Below, in pieces: positions 59,523 to 64,000 of a stretch of 64,000 bases of DNA. The notes below the pieces were generated by a model. That model was not told the DNA's origin, did no database searches, and was given only the letters and a program-made list of their open reading frames with translations. The DNA is from Euzebya pacifica (lineage in GTDB: Bacteria; Actinomycetota; Nitriliruptoria; Euzebyales; Euzebyaceae). The stretch is from NCBI RefSeq assembly GCF_003344865.1, contig NZ_CP031165.1, positions 1,364,001 through 1,428,000 on the forward strand, read 5' to 3'. Within the stretch, counting starts at the first letter, position 1, and each line of letters opens with the position of its first letter. The translations under genes were made by a program, and so were the position numbers.

Positions 59523-60380
59523 CTAGCCGAGCAGGCTGAGGACGCCCTGGGGGACGGCGTTGGCCTGGCTGAGCATGGCGGTTCCTGCCTGGGACAGGAT
59601 CTGGCTGCGGGTGAAGTTGGTCATCTCCTGCGCCATGTCGACGTCGCGGACGCGCGACTCCGACGCGGACAGGTTCTCGGTGGCGACCTGCAGGTTGTTG
59701 ATGGTGTGCTCGAGGCGGTTCTGGGTGGCACCCAGGGTTCCGCGGAAGCTCGAGACCTGGCTGATGGCGGCGTCGATCACGGCGATCGCGGCGCTTGCGG
59801 CGCCGGCGCTGGAGTCGAAGTCGTTGGCCTGTCCCGAGGCGAGCGCAGTGATGAACGAGGCACCGGTGCCGAGCACCGCCGCGTTCATGTCCGACATGGT
59901 CACGGAGATGGTCTCGCCGCCGTTGGCGCCGACCTGGAAGCTGAGCGTCGAGGTGCCGTTCAGCAGGTTGGTGCCGTTGAACTTGGTGTCGTTGGCGATG
60001 TCGTCGATGGCGCCGATCAGCTCGTCGAGCTCGGCCTGGGCCGCGGCGACGGAGGCCCCGGTCTCGCCGCCGTTGGCGCCGGTGTTGGACGCCTGGACGG
60101 CGAGGTCACGGGCCCGCTGCAGCATGGAGTGGACCTCGGTGAGGGCTCCTTCAGCGGTCTGCATCACGCTGATGCCGTCCTGGGCGTTGCGGGTGGCGAC
60201 CTTGAGGCCGCCGACCTGCGAGCGCAGGTTCTCGCTGATGACCAGGCCAGCGGCGTCGTCGCCGGCACGGTTGATACGGAAGCCCGAGGAGAGCTTCTCG
60301 AGGGACTTGCCCAGTGAGTTCTGGGTGCCGGACAGGTTGCGATGAGCGTTCATCGCCATGGTGTTCTGGTTGATGCGCAT
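59523..60380 (-). CDS. fliC: Flagellin 1
   Basis: 285 residues from the ATG at 60380 (AAGGAGGAG upstream). MRINQNTMAMNAHRNLSGTQ begins the D0/D1 helices and the C-terminus ends QANAVPQGVLSLLG. There is almost no D2/D3, so the subunit is a minimal filament protein. The centre (about 130-200) differs from the other copies, while both ends are nearly identical, which suggests gene conversion. The leader holds two CsrA-type hairpins. Confidence 0.95.
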   Translation of the reverse strand: MRINQNTMAMNAHRNLSGTQNSLGKSLEKLSSGFRINRAGDDAAGLVISENLRSQVGGLKVATRNAQDGISVMQTAEGALTEVHSMLQRARDLAVQASNTGANGGETGASVAAAQAELDELIGAIDDIANDTKFNGTNLLNGTSTLSFQVGANGGETISVTMSDMNAAVLGTGASFITALASGQANDFDSSAGAASAAIAVIDAAISQVSSFRGTLGATQNRLEHTINNLQVATENLSASESRVRDVDMAQEMTNFTRSQILSQAGTAMLSQANAVPQGVLSLLG

Positions 60381-60383
60381 GGA

Positions 60384-60399
60384 ATCTCCTCCTTGAGAT
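60384..60399 (-). promoter_or_regulatory. CsrA-type hairpin over the flagellin 1 ribosome binding site
   Basis: ATCTC pairs with GAGAT around the hexaloop AAGGAG. The loop is itself the ribosome binding site, so the informative part is the 5-bp stem. Confidence 0.5.
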
Positions 60400-60414
60400 G
60401 GCATCGATGTGGAT

Positions 60415-60448
60415 CACCGACCGGGGATTCCGTTCCCCGTCGTCGGTG
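60415..60448 (-). promoter_or_regulatory. CsrA-type hairpin in the flagellin 1 leader
   Basis: CGGGGA pairs with TCCCCG around the hexaloop ACGGAA; an outer stem CACCGAC/GTCGGTG extends it. It lies about 35-68 nt before the start codon and also 23 nt past the flagellin 2 stop, so a terminator role is possible too. Confidence 0.55.
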
Positions 60449-60471
60449 GGTCATTCAGATGGTGTCGAGTG

Positions 60472-61314
60472 CTAGCCGAGCAGGCTGAGGACGCCCTGGG
60501 GGACGCTGTTGGCCTGGCTGAGCATGGCGGTTCCTGCCTGGGACAGGATCTGGTTGCGGGTGAAGTTGGTCATTTCCTGGGCCATGTCGACGTCGCGGAT
60601 GCGCGATTCGGAGGCGGACAGGTTCTCGGTGGCGACCTGGAGGTTGTTGATGGTGTGTTCGAGGCGGTTCTGGGTGGCGCCCAGGGTTCCGCGGAAGCTG
60701 GAGACGGTGCTGATGGCGGCGTCGATGGTGGCGATGGCGGCGCTGGCGGCGCCGGCGCCCGAGTCGAAGTCGCCGGCCTGGCCCGAGACGAGGGTGTCGA
60801 TGCCCAGGGCTGCGGTCTGCATGTCGGCGAGGGTGATGGCGACGGTCTCGCCGCCGTTGGCGCCGACCTGGAAGGTCAGGCTGTTGGTGCTGTTCATCAG
60901 GCTGGTGCCGTTGAACTTGGTGGTGTCGGCGATCTGCTCGATGGCGCCGACGAGCTCGTCGAGCTCGGCCTGTGCTGCGGCGACGGAGGAGCCGGTGTGG
61001 CCGCCGTTGGCGCCGGTGTTGGAGGCCTGGACGGCGAGGTCGCGGGCTCGCTGCAGCATGGAGTGGACCTCGGTGAGGGCTCCTTCTGCGGTCTGGACGA
61101 CGCTGATGCCGTCCTGGGCGTTGCGGGTGGCGACCTTGAGGCCGCCGACCTGTGAGCGCAGGTTCTCGCTGATGACGAGGCCAGCGGCGTCGTCGCCGGC
61201 GCGGTTGATTCGGAAGCCCGAGGAGAGCTTCTCGAGGGACTTGCCGAGCGAGTTCTGGGTGCTCGACAGGTTGCGATGGGCGTTCATCGCCATGGTGTTC
61301 TGATTGATGCGCAT
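60472..61314 (-). CDS. fliC: Flagellin 2
   Basis: 280 residues from the ATG at 61314 with AAGGAGGAG upstream. Nearly identical to flagellin 1 over the first about 125 and last about 75 residues; the short centre differs (GETVAITLADMQTAALGIDT). D0/D1 only. It lies second from the end of the flagellin array. Confidence 0.95.
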   Translation of the reverse strand: MRINQNTMAMNAHRNLSSTQNSLGKSLEKLSSGFRINRAGDDAAGLVISENLRSQVGGLKVATRNAQDGISVVQTAEGALTEVHSMLQRARDLAVQASNTGANGGHTGSSVAAAQAELDELVGAIEQIADTTKFNGTSLMNSTNSLTFQVGANGGETVAITLADMQTAALGIDTLVSGQAGDFDSGAGAASAAIATIDAAISTVSSFRGTLGATQNRLEHTINNLQVATENLSASESRIRDVDMAQEMTNFTRNQILSQAGTAMLSQANSVPQGVLSLLG

Positions 61315-61319
61315 GTGGT

Positions 61320-61333
61320 GCTCCTCCTTGAGC
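61320..61333 (-). promoter_or_regulatory. CsrA-type hairpin over the flagellin 2 ribosome binding site
   Basis: GCTC pairs with GAGC around AAGGAG. Compared with flagellin 1 the stem bases change on both sides and pairing is kept. Confidence 0.5.
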
Positions 61334-61356
61334 GGGGTGGGGGTGTGGCGACCCGA

Positions 61357-61372
61357 GGACAATCCGTTGTCC
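61357..61372 (-). promoter_or_regulatory. CsrA-type hairpin in the flagellin 2 leader
   Basis: GGACA pairs with TGTCC around the hexaloop ACGGAT (the outer bases of the loop can pair as A-T). An outer GACCC/GGGTC stem extends it to about 61350-61382. Confidence 0.55.
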
Positions 61373-61393
61373 CGGCAGGGTCACCGGTATCGA

Positions 61394-61415
61394 GGTCCGG
61401 CGGTGGTCCCGGACC
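61394..61415 (-). terminator. Stem-loop after flagellin 3
   Basis: GGTCCGG pairs with CCGGACC across an 8-nt loop, 32 nt past the flagellin 3 stop. Confidence 0.55.
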
Positions 61416-61447
61416 GCCCGTTCGTGCCGAACGGCCCGGGTCCGTGG

Positions 61448-62269
61448 CTAGCCGAGCAGGCTGAGGACGCCCTGGGGGACGCTGTTGGCCTGGCTGAGCA
61501 TGGCGGTTCCTGCCTGGGACAGGATCTGGTTGCGGGTGAAGTTGGTCATTTCCTGCGCCATGTCGACGTCGCGGATGCGCGACTCCGACGCGGACAGGTT
61601 CTCCGCGGACACCTGCAGGTTGTTGATGGTGTGCTCGAGGCGGTTCTGGGTGGCACCCAGGGTCCCGCGATACGTCGACACCTCAGCGATGGCGGAGTCG
61701 ATCCCCGCGATCGCGCCGGAGGCGTCGGCGGTCAGGTCGAGGGCGTTGATGGTCAGGCCGCTCGTGATGGTCATGTCAGCGGTCGCCAGGGTGAGGGTCT
61801 CGCCGCCGTTGGCCCCGACCTGGAAGGTCAGGTTGGCCGACGCGCCGCTCATCAGGCTGGTGCCGTTGAACTCGGTGGTGGATGCGACCTGCTGGATGGC
61901 ATCCCGCAGCTCGGTGAACTCCGCCTGGGCCGCGGCAACGGACGCGCCGCCGAGGCCACCGTTGGCGCCGGTGTTGGACGCCTGGACGGCCAGGTCACGC
62001 ATGCGCTGCAGCATCGAGTGGACCTCGGTGAGGGCACCTTCAGCGGTCTGGACGACGGAGACGCCGTCCTGGGCGTTGCGGACAGCGGTCTTGATGCCGC
62101 TGACCTGGGAGCGCAGGGTCTCGGAGATGACGAGGCCGGCGGCGTCGTCACCCGCTCGGTTGATCCGGAAGCCCGACGAGAGCTTCTCGAGGGACTTGCC
62201 CAGCGAGTTCTGGGTGCCGGACAGGTTGCGATGGGCGTTCATCGCCATCGTGTTCTGGTTGATTCGCAT
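61448..62269 (-). CDS. fliC: Flagellin 3
   Basis: 273 residues, the shortest full-length copy, ATG with AAGGAGGAA upstream. Same D0/D1 ends, with some own substitutions (SETLRSQVSGIKTAVRNAQD) and a distinct centre (TADMTITSGLTINALDL) that resembles flagellin 4. No sigma-28-like promoter was found directly upstream; it may be read from the mini-flagellin promoter. Confidence 0.95.
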   Translation of the reverse strand: MRINQNTMAMNAHRNLSGTQNSLGKSLEKLSSGFRINRAGDDAAGLVISETLRSQVSGIKTAVRNAQDGVSVVQTAEGALTEVHSMLQRMRDLAVQASNTGANGGLGGASVAAAQAEFTELRDAIQQVASTTEFNGTSLMSGASANLTFQVGANGGETLTLATADMTITSGLTINALDLTADASGAIAGIDSAIAEVSTYRGTLGATQNRLEHTINNLQVSAENLSASESRIRDVDMAQEMTNFTRNQILSQAGTAMLSQANSVPQGVLSLLG

Positions 62270-62332
62270 ACCCGTTTCCTCCTTGAAGTGGGTCTACTGG
62301 CGTCCCGCACCCGGGTCGGGGCGGGTGACGGC

Positions 62333-62348
62333 GACCAATCCGTTGGTC
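62333..62348 (-). promoter_or_regulatory. CsrA-type hairpin in the flagellin 3 leader
   Basis: GACCA pairs with TGGTC around ACGGAT. A competing stem GGTGAC/GTCACC (62324-62351) overlaps it, so two folds are possible. Confidence 0.55.
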
Positions 62349-62367
62349 ACCGCCCCTTTCCGAACGG

Positions 62368-62592
62368 TCAGTCCGGCAGCGAAAGGACTCGCTGCTGGAC
62401 GGCGTCGGCCCGCGACAGCACCTTGGTGCCGGCTCGGGAAAGGATCTTGGTGCGGGTCAGGGTCGACAGCGCCGAGGCCAGGTCGACGTCGCTGATGCGT
62501 GATGTCGAGGCCGTCAGGTTCGCTGTCGCGACCCGCAGGTTGGCGACTTGCCGATGGGCGCGTGACGCCATCGCGTTCGCATGGGTGCGCAT
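62368..62592 (-). CDS. Mini-flagellin: D0 ends joined, D1 and centre deleted
   Basis: 74 residues from the ATG at 62592. The first 14 residues (MRTHANAMASRAHR) align with the flagellin N-terminus. From about residue 16 the protein aligns with the last 58 residues of its neighbours: VANLRVATANLTASTSRISD against INNLQVATENLSASESRIRD, then TRTKILSRAGTKVLSRADAV and an LSLPD end. So some 200 residues are missing in frame. It keeps its own sigma-28-like promoter and two CsrA-type hairpins, and has no stop or frameshift, which argues against simple decay. It keeps the region that FliS binds. Possible roles are a chaperone decoy, a filament end-piece or a polymerisation modulator; a recent in-frame remnant is the alternative. 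Confidence 0.8.
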   Translation of the reverse strand: MRTHANAMASRAHRQVANLRVATANLTASTSRISDVDLASALSTLTRTKILSRAGTKVLSRADAVQQRVLSLPD

Positions 62593-62597
62593 GGGCC

Positions 62598-62616
62598 CGT
62601 TTCCTCCGTGAAATCG
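62598..62616 (-). promoter_or_regulatory. CsrA-type hairpin over the mini-flagellin ribosome binding site
   Basis: TTTC pairs with GAAA around the hexaloop ACGGAG; a CG/CG pair beyond one bulged base extends it. Confidence 0.5.
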
Positions 62617-62651
62617 GGTGCGGTGTGATCTTCGCGTGAAGTGCTGTCGAG

Positions 62652-62671
62652 GCGATCAATCCGTTGATCGC
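62652..62671 (-). promoter_or_regulatory. CsrA-type hairpin at the 5' end of the mini-flagellin leader
   Basis: GCGATCA pairs perfectly with TGATCGC around ACGGAT. It starts about 3 nt from the predicted transcription start. Confidence 0.6.
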
Positions 62672-62680
62672 TCATGACCT

Positions 62681-62707
62681 TCATCGGTAGGTCACGGCTC
62701 GAGCTGA
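62681..62707 (-). promoter_or_regulatory. Sigma-28-like promoter for the mini-flagellin
   Basis: TCAG-N15-ACCGATGA on the minus strand, immediately after the flagellin 4 terminator. Confidence 0.55.
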
Positions 62708-62720
62708 GCAAAACCTTCGA

Positions 62721-62750
62721 CGCCCCGTCCGAGCAGGCTCGAACGGGGCG
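62721..62750 (-). terminator. Terminator after flagellin 4
   Basis: An outer stem CGCCCCGT/ACGGGGCG and an inner stem CGAGC/GCTCG around AG, followed on the minus strand by a TTTT run. It is the clearest intrinsic terminator in the window. Confidence 0.75.
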
Positions 62751-62789
62751 GCGGGTGCGCCGGCCGCTGGGCAGCGGCGGGCGGTCTGG

Positions 62790-63626
62790 TTACTGCTGCA
62801 GCAGGCTGAGGACGCCCTGCGGGACCTGGTTGGCCTGGGCGAGCATCGCGGTGCCGGCCTGGGACAGGATCTGGTTGCGGGTGAACGTCGACATCTCTGC
62901 GGCCATGTCGGCGTCGCGGATGCGCGACTCCGAGGCGGACAGGTTCTCTGCGGCCACCTGGAGGTTGTTGATCTGGTGCTCGAGGCGGTTCTGGGTTGCG
63001 CCGAGCGTGCCGCGGTAGGTCGACACCGTGCCGATGGCGGCGTCGATCGTCGAGATCGCGGCCGCAGCGGCGCCGGTCGCCGAGGTGAAGTCGATGCCGT
63101 TGATGCCGAGGCCCGTGGTGATGGTCATGTCGGCGGTTGCGACGTCGATCGTCTCGCCGGAGTTGGCGCCGACCTGGAACGTCAGGGTCGCCGATCCGCT
63201 GAGCAGCGAGGTGCCGTTGAACTTGGTGCTCTGGGCGATCTGGTCGACCGCGTCCACGAGCTGGGTGACCTCGGCCTGTGCGGCAGCCACCGAGGCGCCA
63301 CCGAAGCCGCCGTTGGCGCCCTCGTTGGAGGCCTGGACGGCGAGGTCGCGGATGCGCTGCAGCATCGCGTGGACCTCTGTCAGCGCACCTTCTGCGGTCT
63401 GCACCACGGAGATGCCGTCCTGGGCGTTGCGCACGGCGGTCTGGACACCACCGATCTGCGAGCGCAGGTTCTCGGAGATGACCAGGCCGGCGGCGTCGTC
63501 GGCCGCACGGTTGATGCGGAAGCCCGAGGAGAGCTTCTCCAGGCTCTTGCTGAGCGCGCCTTGGGTCTGCGACAGATTCCGGTGGGAATTCGTCGCCATG
63601 ATGTTCTGATTGATCCGCAGGCCCAT
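62790..63626 (-). CDS. fliC: Flagellin 4
   Basis: 278 residues from the ATG at 63626. It opens MGLRINQNIMATNSHRNLSQ and ends QANQVPQGVLSLLQQ. It is the most diverged full-length copy and the first in the array. The ribosome binding site is weak (GGTGG 13 nt upstream). D0/D1 only, with a short centre (GETIDVATADMTITTGLGIN). It has its own sigma-28-like promoter and a strong leader hairpin. Confidence 0.94.
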   Translation of the reverse strand: MGLRINQNIMATNSHRNLSQTQGALSKSLEKLSSGFRINRAADDAAGLVISENLRSQIGGVQTAVRNAQDGISVVQTAEGALTEVHAMLQRIRDLAVQASNEGANGGFGGASVAAAQAEVTQLVDAVDQIAQSTKFNGTSLLSGSATLTFQVGANSGETIDVATADMTITTGLGINGIDFTSATGAAAAAISTIDAAIGTVSTYRGTLGATQNRLEHQINNLQVAAENLSASESRIRDADMAAEMSTFTRNQILSQAGTAMLAQANQVPQGVLSLLQQ

Positions 63627-63661
63627 TTGGGTTGACCACCAGTCGAATGACGTTGACGTTG

Positions 63662-63688
63662 CAGCAGCCGGGTCCTTCCGTGCCGCTG
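63662..63688 (-). promoter_or_regulatory. CsrA-type hairpin in the flagellin 4 leader
   Basis: CAGCGGC pairs with GCTGCTG (one G-U pair), then after a bulged A, CGG pairs with CCG around the hexaloop AAGGAC. This gives 10 base pairs with the CsrA core in the loop, within about 4 nt of the predicted RNA start. Confidence 0.6.
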
Positions 63689-63696
63689 TCAGGTGC

Positions 63697-63723
63697 TCAT
63701 CGGCTGGGCCCGCAACCAGTTGA
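63697..63723 (-). promoter_or_regulatory. Sigma-28-like promoter for flagellin 4
   Basis: TCAA-N15-GCCGATGA on the minus strand. Confidence 0.65.
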
Positions 63724-64000
63724 GGCAACCACACGAGGTTTTCGGGCAGGCGGACCGACCGGTGGTCGCCGGCTCGTCCGTGAGGTGTGTTGGTGCATGG
63801 CGTCGATGCCTCGCGACACGTCGCGGTCGATGCCGATGCACGGCCTGTGACACGTCCTCGGTCGGCCACCGTCCCTGGTGGCACGCGTGCGATGACGCGG
63901 GTGCCCGAGTCAGACCCCGGGCGGGGTTGCCAGACTTCCTCCTTGAAGCTGATGGCGATGACGTGGCTGCCGCACCCTGGGGTCGGCGGCCGGTGACCAG
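63724..64000. other. Right-edge region upstream of flagellin 4, no gene recognised
   Basis: No convincing reading frame was found. The minus strand holds two more hairpins with CsrA-type loops: GCCACC/GGTGGC around AGGGAC at 63865-63882, and CTTC/GAAG around AAGGAG at 63935-63948. The second shares CTTCAAGGAGGAA with the flagellin 3 leader, but no start codon or flagellin-like sequence follows it. They may be remnants of a lost flagellin or belong to a gene outside the window. Confidence 0.4.

Noticed and set aside
61380-61410. CTCGATAC as a promoter for flagellin 2
   Set aside because: Both halves deviate from the pattern. Flagellins 1-3 may be transcribed by read-through instead.

Overview
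The window comes from a very GC-rich, flagellated bacterium. The 15-nt SpoIIIE/WXG100 secretion locus, the PknD-like receptor, the PASTA, LysM and CWB2 cell-wall proteins and the heavy use of GTG starts point to an actinobacterium. Flagella plus CWB2 surface proteins plus CsrA would fit a deep-branching marine group such as Euzebya/Nitriliruptoria, but that placement is inference. No rRNA, tRNA, insertion sequence, prophage or CRISPR was seen.

Layout. (1) 1-2430: the tail of an unidentified gene, a PhzF-family enzyme and an NDH-2-like oxidoreductase. (2) 2477-7503, minus strand: the flhA, FlhF-like, PilZ, small membrane protein, csrA group. (3) 7818-33689: an accessory block built around a type VII (WXG100/EccC-EssC) secretion system. 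It holds a 1,736-residue coiled-coil protein, a PknD-like pseudokinase with an NHL propeller, two ParA/MinD-type ATPases, LysM, PASTA-SPOR and peptidoglycan-hydrolase proteins, WXG-like substrates, a sigma factor, an FHA-FtsK/SpoIIIE motor, two WXG100-size proteins, a vWA/kinase/PP2C triad and a VOC protein. (4) 33885-59372, minus strand: the main flagellar block (flhB-fliR-Q-P-O-N-M, fliL-flbD, flgE-flgD-fliK-hydrolase-fliJ-I-H-G-F-E-flgC-flgB, fliT-like-fliS-fliD-flaG), interrupted by two CWB2 genes and by a plus-strand Rec-GAF-GGDEF diguanylate cyclase. (5) 59523-63626: four full-length flagellins and one 74-residue mini-flagellin in a row.

Regulation. Seven minus-strand sites fit one FliA/sigma-28-like pattern, T(A/C)A(N)-N15-(G/A)CCGAT(C/G)(A/G), all with the same 15-nt spacer. 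They lie before flhA, fliM, flbD, fliI, flgB, the mini-flagellin and the most upstream flagellin. Six of them (not fliM) are followed at the predicted RNA 5' end by a hairpin with ANGGA in its apical loop, the shape bound by CsrA. Flagellins 1-3 carry the same loop on different, compensating stems, and several genes have a second such hairpin over the ribosome binding site. csrA lies in the same window; no fliW was seen. This flagellum-wide set of CsrA-type hairpins is the strongest candidate for an undescribed regulatory system here.

Many genes overlap their neighbour by ATGA or GTGA, so translational coupling is likely throughout. Not present here: motA/motB, flgK, flgL, flgG, a FliA sigma factor, flgM, chemotaxis genes, and the EccB/EccD/EccE/mycosin parts of an ESX system.
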